The notes beneath the pieces are model-generated. The model had not been told where the DNA came from, ran no database searches, and worked only from the letters and a program-made list of their open reading frames with translations. A stretch of 64,000 nucleotides of DNA from G963665185 sp049723905. GTDB lineage: Bacteria > Desulfobacterota > Desulfovibrionia > Desulfovibrionales > Desulfovibrionaceae. The position numbers and the translations under genes were made by a program. The stretch is taken from assembly GCF_049723905.1 (NCBI RefSeq), contig NZ_JBJKFD010000001.1, positions 2,108,001 through 2,172,000 of the forward strand. The letters are read 5' to 3'. Of this stretch, positions 44,054 through 51,574 are shown piece by piece. The stretch's first letter is position 1, and each line of letters begins with the position of its first letter.

Positions 44054-44244
44054 CGCCGCGCCACTGCTTCCAGGCTTTCAAACAGGGCATTGCAGCAGAT
44101 GCATTCGCCAGCCTGCGCGTCGTAGCTGCTGAAGACCTTTTGTGTCGGCTCCCAGGCCGCCACCACGTCCAGAACGGTCATGTCCGGCCGTATACGTGGG
44201 ATGCTGGAAAGTGCCCCGGCCGGAGCCTGTGATTTTTCTTTCAT
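43999..44244 (-). CDS. DUF1858-like redox-disulfide domain protein
   Basis: An 81-residue protein of the HCP-associated DUF1858 type: RPDMTVLDVVAAWEPTQKVFSSYD, then GECICCNALFESLEAVARRYDLDLEKLLAEL. The CxCC site is a candidate redox or metal site; the usual family pattern is CxGC. ATG at 44244 follows CAGGAGA. The gene overlaps the last 55 bases of the helicase-nuclease gene on the other strand and is divergent from the MauE-like gene across an AT-rich spacer. Confidence 0.82.
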   Translation of the reverse strand: MKEKSQAPAGALSSIPRIRPDMTVLDVVAAWEPTQKVFSSYDAQAGECICCNALFESLEAVARRYDLDLEKLLAELDKAAG

Positions 44245-44408
44245 ATATGTCTCCTGCAACACATATTATCAATTGAAAACATCTTATGCATAGTTAATTT
44301 CTATGTCATTATCTACATGCCATCGCATCAATCAATTTGTTTTTACTCCTTTGGGGCTGTTATTTAAAAAGACAATCAATTTTAGCTTATGTATTTTCCG
44401 AGAGCGAC

Positions 44409-44912
44409 ATGGGAAATGCCAAAAAAATTCTTTGCCTGCCCGCTACGCTGTCGGCCTACCGCATCGTCCGGGTGGGGCTGGCGTTGATGTTTCTTGTGGC
44501 CGGAGTGCTCAAGCTGGCCGATCCGCAGGTCTTTGCCGTTACCATAGAAGCCTTTGGCATCGTTCCCAAATTTATTGCATTTCCCATTGCCCTGGTCTTG
44601 CCCTGCCTGGAAATCCTTCTGGCTCTCGGCCTCATCTTTGATGTGCGCTGGTCTTTGGAAGGCATTGGCGGGCTGACCACCTTCTTCATTGGAATCTTGT
44701 TGTACGGCATACACCTTGGCCTGGACATCGACTGCGGCTGCTACGGTCCCGAAGACCCCGAGGCCGAAGCCTTTTCCAGCCTGTATACCTCCCTGTACCG
44801 CGACATCGCCATGCTGGCCGCCGTTGTGTACCTGCACTGGTGGCGCTGGCGCAACAACCGCGGCATCTTTCTGCAACGCTCGAACACACGCTACCGCCCC
44901 GTGGATGCGTGA
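44409..44912 (+). CDS. MauE/DoxX-type membrane redox protein
   Basis: A 167-residue protein with four membrane segments. It opens YRIVRVGLALMFLVAGVLKLADPQ and has a conserved LDIDCGCYGPEDPEAE loop with a CxC pair. This layout matches MauE/DoxX-like proteins, some of which pass electrons or sulfur between thiol carriers. The next gene, 41 bases on, is an exported rhodanese, so a shared role in periplasmic thiol or sulfur chemistry is plausible. An upstream in-frame ATG adds 24 residues without similarity. Confidence 0.8.
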   Translation: MGNAKKILCLPATLSAYRIVRVGLALMFLVAGVLKLADPQVFAVTIEAFGIVPKFIAFPIALVLPCLEILLALGLIFDVRWSLEGIGGLTTFFIGILLYGIHLGLDIDCGCYGPEDPEAEAFSSLYTSLYRDIAMLAAVVYLHWWRWRNNRGIFLQRSNTRYRPVDA

Positions 44913-44953
44913 TTTCACCTACCCCGCAACCCTACAGAAGGAGATGAGGAAAA

Positions 44954-45466
44954 ATGAAGAAAGTGTTGCTTGCCGTACTCTGTCTGGCCGTTCTCGGGCT
45001 CAGCACAGGTTGCGACGACAAATTCAAGGCCGAAGTGGAAAAGGAAAACAGCGCGGTCAAACTGCTGCGCGAAGTTGAACGCGGCGGATACGGCATCGTC
45101 AAGACGGACGAGCTCAAGAAAATGATAGACAGCGGCAAGGACATTCTCATCATCGATACCATGCCGTACGAGGCCAGCTACAAGAAAAGCCACGTGCCCG
45201 GTGCAAAGCAATTCCTCTTCCCCATCCCCGACATGAAGGAGTGGGATGTAAAGGAAACCGACGGCAAGACACAGGAAGACTACATCGCTCTTCTGGGACC
45301 GGATAAAGACAAGACCATCGTGATCTATTGCGGATTTGTGAAATGCACGCGCAGCCACAATGGCGCAGTCTGGGCCAAAAAGCTTGGCTACAAGAACGTC
45401 TACCGCTATCCTGGCGGCATCTACGCCTGGAAGGGCGCAGGAAACGCCGAAGCAAAAGTCGAATAA
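44954..45466 (+). CDS. Rhodanese-domain lipoprotein
   Basis: A 170-residue predicted lipoprotein. The signal ends with lipobox LSTGC (Cys20). A single rhodanese domain contains DILIIDTMPYEASYKKSHVPGA and the active loop IYCGFVKCTRSHNGA, with Cys126 in the sulfur-carrying position and a second Cys at 131. An anchored rhodanese would handle sulfane sulfur in the periplasm. GAAGGAGATGAGG precedes the ATG. Probably co-transcribed with the MauE-like gene. Confidence 0.9.
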   Translation: MKKVLLAVLCLAVLGLSTGCDDKFKAEVEKENSAVKLLREVERGGYGIVKTDELKKMIDSGKDILIIDTMPYEASYKKSHVPGAKQFLFPIPDMKEWDVKETDGKTQEDYIALLGPDKDKTIVIYCGFVKCTRSHNGAVWAKKLGYKNVYRYPGGIYAWKGAGNAEAKVE

Positions 45467-45476
45467 CACAAATCCC

Positions 45477-45509
45477 AACGGCCCCGGAGCACAACGCCTC
45501 GGGGCCGTT
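45477..45509 (+). terminator. Hairpin between the rhodanese and C_GCAxxG_C_C genes
   Basis: AACGGCCCCG pairs with CGGGGCCGTT across a 13-base loop, with only a TTT tail. A weak terminator or attenuator in the gap. Confidence 0.7.
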
Positions 45510-45527
45510 TACCTCACAGGATACAAT

Positions 45528-46067
45528 ATGACAGCCAGAACTCCCGAAGCGCTTGCCCAAGCCGCACGCGAACGTGCCCAAGGCCTGTACAACTCCCGCC
45601 AGATGCTCTGCTCGGAAGCGGTTCTGGTAACCATCAACGAGCTTTTCAACGGCGGACTGGATGAAGAGCAGGCCGTACGCCTGGCAGCAGGCATGGCCTG
45701 TGGCCTGGGGGACAGCGGCTGCCTGTGCGGCGCAGTCAACGGGGGCGTGGCCGCCCTGGGGCTCATCCTCGGAAAGGAAAAGCCCTATGCACGGCGCAAG
45801 CTCTGCCGCAAAGCCGCCAATGAACTGCACGACGCATTCAAGGAGGCCAACAAAAGTACCTGCTGCCGCGTGCTCTCCAAAAAGGTAAAAGACACCCCAA
45901 AAATCCATTTTGCCCAATGTGCCGGACTCACAGGGAATGCCGCCGCCATGGTTGTGGGCATCCTCCTCCGCCACCAGCCCGATTTGTCAGACACCTCTAC
46001 CGCACCGCGCAAGGACAATCCCATATTCGCCCGGGTCAAGGCCCTGGCCAACCAATTTCTGCGCTAG
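45528..46067 (+). CDS. C_GCAxxG_C_C family protein
   Basis: A 179-residue protein with the family pattern: LCSEAVL, then GMACGLGDSGCLCGAVNGGVAALGL, then STCCRVL and a final Cys. The spaced cysteines may bind a metal or redox cofactor; the family is common in anaerobes and of unknown function. The start has modest ribosome-site support (ACAGGA). It continues the run of Cys-rich small proteins from 44 kb. Confidence 0.88.
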   Translation: MTARTPEALAQAARERAQGLYNSRQMLCSEAVLVTINELFNGGLDEEQAVRLAAGMACGLGDSGCLCGAVNGGVAALGLILGKEKPYARRKLCRKAANELHDAFKEANKSTCCRVLSKKVKDTPKIHFAQCAGLTGNAAAMVVGILLRHQPDLSDTSTAPRKDNPIFARVKALANQFLR

Positions 46068-46260
46068 CCACGCATCTGCGGCCCCTTTTCACCCCCGCAA
46101 TTCCCTTTGTACCACGCCCCATTGCCTCGGGCTTCGTATATGGTGTACACTGCACCAAAGATGAGTCTATCCGGCCAAATTCAGTAAACGAATTTGTCCA
46201 TTCGCTACCTGAAAAAACGAAACTACGCGCCTGACGAACTCCCAAAGGCTCGAGAGGTCC

Positions 46261-47253
46261 ATGACCAACGATCGCTATCTCATTGTCGAGCTGGCCCAGC
46301 TTGCCGATATTCCGGAAAACACCGCGCGGCGCTACGCACGGCTGTTCGAGGAATTCTTCAGCGGAAAACGCTACGGCCGCGCCACCAAATACCCCCGAAG
46401 CGATGTCCAGACTCTGGAACTCATCTCCGGCCTCTACCGCGACGGTCTGACCACCCCGGAAATTTTCGAACGGCTCCATAACTGTATCGACGAACAGCTG
46501 CATGAGCCTTCCCCCATGGGGCGCCCCCTCGACCCCACTCCTGAAAGCCCGGATGTACACGGCGAGCTGCCGCCCTACGACGAACTCATGGCCGCCATGC
46601 AACGCCAGGAAAACGCCCTGCACGACTACGGTCTGGTGCGCAACAGCGTGGCCATACTGTGGAAGGAGTACAAGCGCTGGCGCTCCCAGCCGGGTTCGGT
46701 CGCCTCCCTAGGCAATGAAATAAAAAAACTGCACAGCCAATACACCGGTTTGGCAGAGGCCTTGGAAGCGGCACAGCAGCAGACCCGCGACATTTCCATG
46801 GAACTTGCCCTAGTGCGCGAGGAAAACGCCGCCCTGCGCCGCGAGCAGCACACCATGCAGCTTGCCGTGAAAAACGCCCTGGGGCCGCCCGAAGAGTTTC
46901 TCTGTCTGCCGCTGGTCTTTCTGTCGGATAAAAACGAATTTCTCGGCGTGTCCGACCGCGACCGAAAGCACTTTTCACTGCTCGATTTCATTACCCTGAT
47001 GCGCCGCAACGCAGGCACCACCCGCGCCCTGGCCCTGCGCTGGCACAGCACCAGCACGGAATGGACCCTGCACATCTCGGAAAATGCCGGACAGCCCGGC
47101 AAGGTCCGCAAGCACTACATCACCGTGACACGCACCCGCACCCCAAAGGGCAACATGGTCTGCCAACTCCAACGCCTTTCCTTTGACGGGCACGACATGC
47201 CCCCCTTTGGATTCTACGAGTTATTCAAGCATATAGGGCAGGAAATCGGTTAG
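46261..47253 (+). CDS. MerR-type DNA-binding protein with coiled coil and unknown C-terminal domain
   Basis: A 330-residue protein. Residues 5-75 form a MerR-like winged helix (LAQLADIPENTARRYARLF, TKYPRSDVQTLELISGLYRDG). A coiled coil covers about 145-205 (LAEALEAAQQQTRDISMELALVREENAALR). The C-terminal 120 residues (EEFLCLPLVFLSDKNEFLGVS... to FGFYELFKHIGQEIG) match nothing I recognise. Coiled coil plus MerR head suggests a dimer. No operator palindrome was found. AGAGG precedes the ATG. Confidence 0.75.
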   Translation: MTNDRYLIVELAQLADIPENTARRYARLFEEFFSGKRYGRATKYPRSDVQTLELISGLYRDGLTTPEIFERLHNCIDEQLHEPSPMGRPLDPTPESPDVHGELPPYDELMAAMQRQENALHDYGLVRNSVAILWKEYKRWRSQPGSVASLGNEIKKLHSQYTGLAEALEAAQQQTRDISMELALVREENAALRREQHTMQLAVKNALGPPEEFLCLPLVFLSDKNEFLGVSDRDRKHFSLLDFITLMRRNAGTTRALALRWHSTSTEWTLHISENAGQPGKVRKHYITVTRTRTPKGNMVCQLQRLSFDGHDMPPFGFYELFKHIGQEIG

Positions 47254-47260
47254 GGGGATT

Positions 47261-47474
47261 AGGCCGCGCGATTTTTGAGTCCGGCTGCGTTGCTGCTAAC
47301 TTTCGCTGCGCGGGACGTATTAAAACATACTGTCCTCGAATGAGGATGAAGGCCGCACGATTTTCGCGTCCGGCTGCGTTGCTGCTAACTTTCGCTGCGC
47401 GGGACGTATTAAAAATACTGTCCTCGCTTGCGAAAGCTTGCAGCGCCTTGCCGGACACAAAACTTACGCGGCCT
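47261..47474. repeat. Palindromic intergenic element with an internal direct repeat
   Basis: The 25-base ends are inverted repeats of each other with few mismatches (start AGGCCGCGCGA, end TTACGCGGCCT). Inside, an 89-base unit is repeated almost exactly (from 47261 and 47350), sharing a long identical core with CTGCGTTGCTGCTAACTTTC. It lies just after the MerR-type gene and has no coding potential. It has the look of a short non-autonomous or REP-like repeat. Confidence 0.85.
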
Positions 47475-47570
47475 AGCTATGTGGTGGGGGACCAGAGGGA
47501 AGAAAGAGAAATTTAAAATAATTTCAAGCTTTTAAGCATTGACAATTTATCCATACCTCCCAAACCACGC

Positions 47571-47693
47571 AGACTGCTCAAAAAGGTTTGAGAGCGAGGC
47601 GTAAGGAAAACTCAAGGCCGACGCGTATTTCCTGATACGCGAGGATTTGAGTTTTTTGAAACAACGAAGCTATCGGGCCTTTTTCAGCAGTCT
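47571..47693. repeat. Second palindromic intergenic element
   Basis: A 123-base element with 16-base ends AGACTGCTCAAAAAGG and CCTTTTTCAGCAGTCT that are inverted repeats with one mismatch. A central ACGCGTAT/ATACGCG hairpin sits at about 47621-47641. It differs in sequence from the element at 47261. Confidence 0.85.
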
Positions 47694-47707
47694 AAATACA
47701 AGGGGAG

Positions 47708-47939
47708 CACAAGGGGGAGAACCTCTTGACTGCCAGATGCGCAAAGGACTGGACGCCCCTTGCGGGACCGGGCGACGCGAAAGCATGGTTTCGCTCTGCC
47801 CTCACGGTGCTGTGCACCGGCCTCCATTCTGGAGGACTTTCTGAAGAAAGCCCCTTCCCCTACGAATAAAAGTCTTTGGAAAGGGGGAGCGCGAGGGGGA
47901 AGAACCTTTCTTCAGAAAGGTTTGCCCCCTCGCATCTCT
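47708..47939 (+). repeat. Structured cassette repeat, copy A
   Basis: A segment with at least three hairpins: CGCAAAGG..CCTTGCG, CGGTGC..GCACCG, and a long arm GCGAGGGGG..CCCCCTCGC enclosing AACCTTTCTTCAGAAAGGTT. The same order and much of the sequence recur at 51289-51532. It abuts the stop of rdgB (minus strand), where the last hairpin may act as its terminator. Confidence 0.85.
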
Positions 47940-48548
47940 TTATTCCCCCACTTTCTTCCAAAAATCCGGCCACTGTTCCAGCAGCAAGCGCAGGGCATTG
48001 CCGCGATGTGAGCGGGCGTTTTTTTCTTCGCGGGTAAGCTGGGCATTGGTGCGGCCCAGTTCGGGATCTGTAAATACAGGATCGTAGCCGAAGCCGTTAT
48101 CTCCAACGGGCTTGTAGCCTATGCGTCCGCGCCACTGTCCACGCGCGGTAATGGTTTCTCCGTTGGGTGCCACGGCAGCGACCACGCAGACGAACTGCGC
48201 GCCGCGCTTTTCGTCGGGCAGGTCGCCGAGTTCGCCCAGGAGCTTGGTGTAATTTTCTTCGTCCGTGGCGTGCTCGCCAGCGTAGCGGGCGGTGTAGACG
48301 CCGGGCCGCCCGCCCAGGGCGTCGACTTCAAGGCCGGAATCGTCGGCAACTGCGATTTTGCCAGTTGCCTTGCACACGGCGCGGGCCTTGATGAGGCAGT
48401 TCTCCTCAAAGGTCTCGCCGTCCTCGACGATTTCCCCGATCTCCGGGTATTCCGCCAAGCTGTGTACTTCAATGCCGAACTCGGACAGCATCTGCTTCAA
48501 TTCGACGACTTTGCCTTTGTTGTGCGAGGCCAAAACTATTTGCGCCAT
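47940..48548 (-). CDS. rdgB: XTP/dITP diphosphatase (RdgB/HAM1)
   Basis: A 202-residue house-cleaning enzyme that hydrolyses non-canonical purine triphosphates (XTP, ITP, dITP). All family motifs are present: SHNKGKVVEL at the N-terminus, TFEENCLIKAR, ADDSGLEVDALGGRPGVYTARYAG, DNGFGYDPVF and SHRGNAL. CAGGAGG lies before the ATG. Length is normal. The HAD phosphatase gene lies upstream on the same strand. Confidence 0.97.
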   Translation of the reverse strand: MAQIVLASHNKGKVVELKQMLSEFGIEVHSLAEYPEIGEIVEDGETFEENCLIKARAVCKATGKIAVADDSGLEVDALGGRPGVYTARYAGEHATDEENYTKLLGELGDLPDEKRGAQFVCVVAAVAPNGETITARGQWRGRIGYKPVGDNGFGYDPVFTDPELGRTNAQLTREEKNARSHRGNALRLLLEQWPDFWKKVGE

Positions 48549-48650
48549 ATTGCCTCCTGCTCCCTTATCTCGTGGTAATATAAAAAAATCGGGTTAGCTC
48601 CCGAACACGGATAGCAAAAAAGAGCCTTTACCCGATGGTTCGGGCGCGCG

Positions 48651-49313
48651 TCAAAACTGCTTTATCAGGTCCTCGGATGCATCCACAACGACCTGCGCCC
48701 CTGCTTTGGCAAGCTCGTCCGCGCCGCGATATCCCCAGGCCGCCCCAACGCTGATCATCCCGGCATTGGAGGCCGTAAGCATGTCCACGTCCGTATCGCC
48801 CACAAAAAGCGTACGCTCCGGCTCCACGCCCATATTCAGGGCAAGGGCCAATGCGCTGTCCGGCGCGGGCTTGAGAGGCATGTCGTCGCGCCCTCCCCGC
48901 ACTTCAAAGAAATTCGCACTGGGCAGAAATTTGCGTATGGCAACCTTGGTGAATTTCTCGGGCTTGTTCGAAAGCACGGCGTACTTTTTCCCGGATTCTT
49001 CCAGCTTGTGAAGTGCTTCAACAATGCCGGGGTACGGCGTGGCAACGGTGTTCAGCGACCGATTCAATTCTTCCTCAAGAATGGGGTTAAAACGGTTGAA
49101 CACTTCCTGGGTCTGCTGGTCCGGGGGCAGCATGCGCAATGCAAGCTTCTTTGCTCCGCTGCCTAGAAAATGGTTGTACGCATCCACAGGGTGCGTCGGA
49201 TACCCCAAACGGGCCAGGGCATCGTTGCCCGCGGTTGCTATCTCTTCCAGAGTGTACAAAAGAGTACCGTCCAAATCAAAAATTACTGCAGAAAAGTCCA
49301 ATGAATTCCCCAT
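48651..49313 (-). CDS. HAD-family phosphatase (phosphoglycolate phosphatase-like)
   Basis: A 220-residue HAD hydrolase of the Gph type. Motif I is FDLDGTLLYT near the start, motif II is VLSNKP, motif III is MPLKPAPDSAL and motif IV is VGDTDVDMLTASNAG. A helical cap follows motif I. It probably dephosphorylates phosphoglycolate or a similar small phosphate ester. The frame is open for 70 more codons upstream, but the ATG at 49313 begins the conserved domain. Confidence 0.9.
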   Translation of the reverse strand: MGNSLDFSAVIFDLDGTLLYTLEEIATAGNDALARLGYPTHPVDAYNHFLGSGAKKLALRMLPPDQQTQEVFNRFNPILEEELNRSLNTVATPYPGIVEALHKLEESGKKYAVLSNKPEKFTKVAIRKFLPSANFFEVRGGRDDMPLKPAPDSALALALNMGVEPERTLFVGDTDVDMLTASNAGMISVGAAWGYRGADELAKAGAQVVVDASEDLIKQF

Positions 49314-49522
49314 AGGTAGTATATTATTTGTATTCAGAAACAACGAGTGTTGTCTGCTCGATCTCGAGCCAGATATTGTTGCTCCGGGCTTTCGCTTCGC
49401 GGGCTGTATTCTGCACATCTTGTCTGGATGCCGCAATGGCGGACAAAGATGAAAATTCAGCCTCCCTACGGCACCCCGCCCTTCTTTATGAAAAAGAATT
49501 TCAGCCGGGCAACAGCCCGACA

Positions 49523-50113
49523 TTATTCCTTGAGCCGGTTCATAAAGACTGACACGGTTCGTTCCGCATGACGGACAATATCCTCATGCGTCGGAACGGG
49601 AATGAGCCCCACAAGGACGTTCATACGCAGGGCAAGCAGAGTGCTGAGAAACATTTTTGCGGCATATTCCGGGTCCTCAACATGAAATTTCGCGGTTAAG
49701 AATTCTTTCAGGCACTCTGCCGTCCTGTGCGGGCCAAAGGCAAAAAAAGCCCGGGTCAGCTCCGGAGCGTTCGGCCCTTCCGCAACCAAAAGGCGCACAC
49801 CGGCCAAGTGATCTTCGGACATGTGCAGCTTGAGAAAGCCAATGGCAAAACGAGTAAGGGCCTCGTACGGGTCATCCCCTGCCAATTCTCCCTGAAACTG
49901 TCTGTCCAGGCCTGCCCGCCGGGCTTCAAGCGAAGCCTGGAACAGCACCTCCTTTGAAGGAAAATACCTGTACACGGTTTGCTTGGTCACCCCGGCGCAT
50001 TGGGCAATTTTGTCCATGCTGGCTCCAATATACCCATCCGTACGAAAGGTTTCCTGGGCAGCCTGGATAATATCGTTCCGCTTCTGCTCTTTTTTCTGTT
50101 CGCTTTTTTTCAT
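49523..50113 (-). CDS. TetR-family repressor
   Basis: A 196-residue regulator. The N-terminal helix-turn-helix is IIQAAQETFRTDGYIGASMDKIAQCAGVTKQTVYRYFPSKE. The C-terminal ligand domain is of the TetR_C-type common in AcrR-like repressors. It is divergent from a DMT-family exporter; two palindromes in the 112-base spacer are likely operators. It probably represses both genes until the exporter's substrate binds. Confidence 0.93.
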   Translation of the reverse strand: MKKSEQKKEQKRNDIIQAAQETFRTDGYIGASMDKIAQCAGVTKQTVYRYFPSKEVLFQASLEARRAGLDRQFQGELAGDDPYEALTRFAIGFLKLHMSEDHLAGVRLLVAEGPNAPELTRAFFAFGPHRTAECLKEFLTAKFHVEDPEYAAKMFLSTLLALRMNVLVGLIPVPTHEDIVRHAERTVSVFMNRLKE

Positions 50114-50138
50114 GCCGCTCTTCCCTTCAAAATAAAAT

Positions 50139-50210
50139 CATACTAGCCAGTATGCTTTTCTTGACATGGACCATAAAAGCTCTCATTATCATACTCATAA
50201 GTATGATAAT
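50139..50210 (+). promoter_or_regulatory. TetR operators and promoter of the DMT exporter
   Basis: CATACT-AGCC-AGTATG (50139-50154) and ATTATCATAC-TCATAA-GTATGATAAT (50185-50210) share CATAC/GTATG arms. Between them, TTGACA (50161-50166), 17 bases and CATTAT (50184-50189) form a promoter. Its -10 is covered by the second palindrome, so repressor binding would block transcription. Confidence 0.82.
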
Positions 50211-50225
50211 ACACAGGAGTACCTT

Positions 50226-51149
50226 ATGAACATATCGTCAGTAAAGACAATACTTCCCGACAACGACCATGGAAAGGGACGGCTAGCGGCCTTGGGAGGC
50301 GGACTCCTCCTCAGCTTCGACTCCGTCTTCATACGGCTTTCCGGGGTCGGCGGCGTTGATACGGCCTTTCTCTTTGGTCTGTTCTCCGCCATTTCCATGG
50401 CGCTGCTCATTCAGATCACAGACCCCAGAGGTCTTGTTCGCACACTAGTGGAGAGCGGTTGGCCCGTCGTTGTTTCGGCGCTGCTTATTGTGGGCAGTGC
50501 CTCGACCTTCGTGCTCAGCATCAAGCATACTTCCGTGGCCAATACGGTCTTCATCATGAGCGCCCGCCCCATTTTCACCGCTCTGGTCTCTTGGATTATC
50601 CTGCGTGAGAAAACACAAAAATCCTTATGGCTGGCCATTGCAGGCGTAATATTGGGCATCTTTATCGTGGTCAACGGCTCGCTGAAAGGGGGAAATTTCC
50701 TTGGAGACGACTTTGCCATCATTACGGTTTCCTGCCTCGGTCTCAACGGGACATTATGGAGAAAGTACAAAGAAATCAGCAGGCTCGCCGTTGTTGGATT
50801 AGGCGGTCTCTTTATCGCCCTGGTGATGTTCATTCCCTCTACGCCGTCCAACTTCAGCTTGAATACCTGGCTGATAATGGGATGCATGGGGCTGTTTTCC
50901 GCTCCACTCGGGCGGGTGCTGAATGCGGTTTCGTCCCGCTATATACCAGCCGCGGAAATGGCGACTCTCACCTTGATCAGCGCTGTGCTGGCTCCGGTAT
51001 GGGCCTTTGCCTTTTTTAACGAACAGCCCCCGCTCACCACCATAACGGGCGGCGCGGTCATCCTGATTTCCATCGTCTGGTACGTCCTCAGAACCAGTAA
51101 AAAGCAGATTCACCCAAAGATGACGGCAATCGTGTCTCCACAAAAGTAG
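50226..51149 (+). CDS. DMT-superfamily (EamA) transporter
   Basis: A 307-residue membrane protein with ten hydrophobic segments in two EamA repeats (for example STFVLSIKHTSVANTVFIMSARPIFTALVSWIILREKTQ and RYIPAAEMATLTLISAVLAPVWAFAFFNEQP). DMT proteins usually export metabolites or drugs. The divergent TetR gene and overlapping operator make this a regulated efflux pair. CAGGAG lies before the ATG. Confidence 0.92.
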   Translation: MNISSVKTILPDNDHGKGRLAALGGGLLLSFDSVFIRLSGVGGVDTAFLFGLFSAISMALLIQITDPRGLVRTLVESGWPVVVSALLIVGSASTFVLSIKHTSVANTVFIMSARPIFTALVSWIILREKTQKSLWLAIAGVILGIFIVVNGSLKGGNFLGDDFAIITVSCLGLNGTLWRKYKEISRLAVVGLGGLFIALVMFIPSTPSNFSLNTWLIMGCMGLFSAPLGRVLNAVSSRYIPAAEMATLTLISAVLAPVWAFAFFNEQPPLTTITGGAVILISIVWYVLRTSKKQIHPKMTAIVSPQK

Positions 51150-51164
51150 AAGAAGAAAAGAAAA

Positions 51165-51282
51165 CTGGAGGCGCTGCCTCCAGACCACCGCCAGGAGGCA
51201 ACGGCCTCCTGGACCTGCGGTTTAAGCACACGTTTTCTCTTCCGAGGCCTTGAGGCCTCGGAAGAGAAAACGTGTGCTTAAA
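51165..51282. repeat. Three consecutive hairpins, including a perfect 62-base palindrome
   Basis: CTGGAGGC-GCT-GCCTCCAG (51165-51183) and CCAGGAGG-CAACGG-CCTCCTGG (51191-51212) are followed by a palindrome at 51221-51282. Its 30-base arms match perfectly around a two-base centre. There is no T-run after it. It follows the DMT exporter gene and precedes cassette repeat copy B. Confidence 0.9.
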
Positions 51283-51288
51283 AATGGC

Positions 51289-51532
51289 AAAGGGGGAAAA
51301 CTTTTAGACTTGCCAGATGCGCAAAGGACGGGACGCCCTTTGCGGGACCGCCTACGCGAAAACGTGGTGTCGCTACGGCTCACGGTGCTGCGCACCGGCG
51401 CGATACTACCCGCTCTTAAAAGAGATTCTCTGGCGGTTGAATATCAAGCCCAATTAATCATTATTAAAAAGTTCTGGAAGGGGGAGCGCGAGGGGGAGAA
51501 CCTCTTTTAAGAGGTTTCCCCCTCGCATCTCT
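51289..51532 (+). repeat. Structured cassette repeat, copy B
   Basis: The same succession as copy A at 47708: TGCCAGATGCGCAAAGGAC, GACGCCCTTTGCGGGACCG, TCACGGTGCTG, then GCGAGGGGGAGAACCTC...GAGGTTTCCCCCTCGC. A middle stretch of about 60 bases differs. Like copy A it stands at the 3' end of a minus-strand gene, here the acyl-CoA synthetase. Confidence 0.85.
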
Positions 51533-51574
51533 TCTTCTCCCCTCTTCTCTTTCCCTTTCTCCCTTTGCCCTCTC

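Noticed and set aside
49314..49523. A 70-codon N-terminal extension of the HAD phosphatase
   Set aside because: The frame is open, but the translation is Cys/Arg-rich and unlike the family, and the ATG at 49313 is placed right before motif I.
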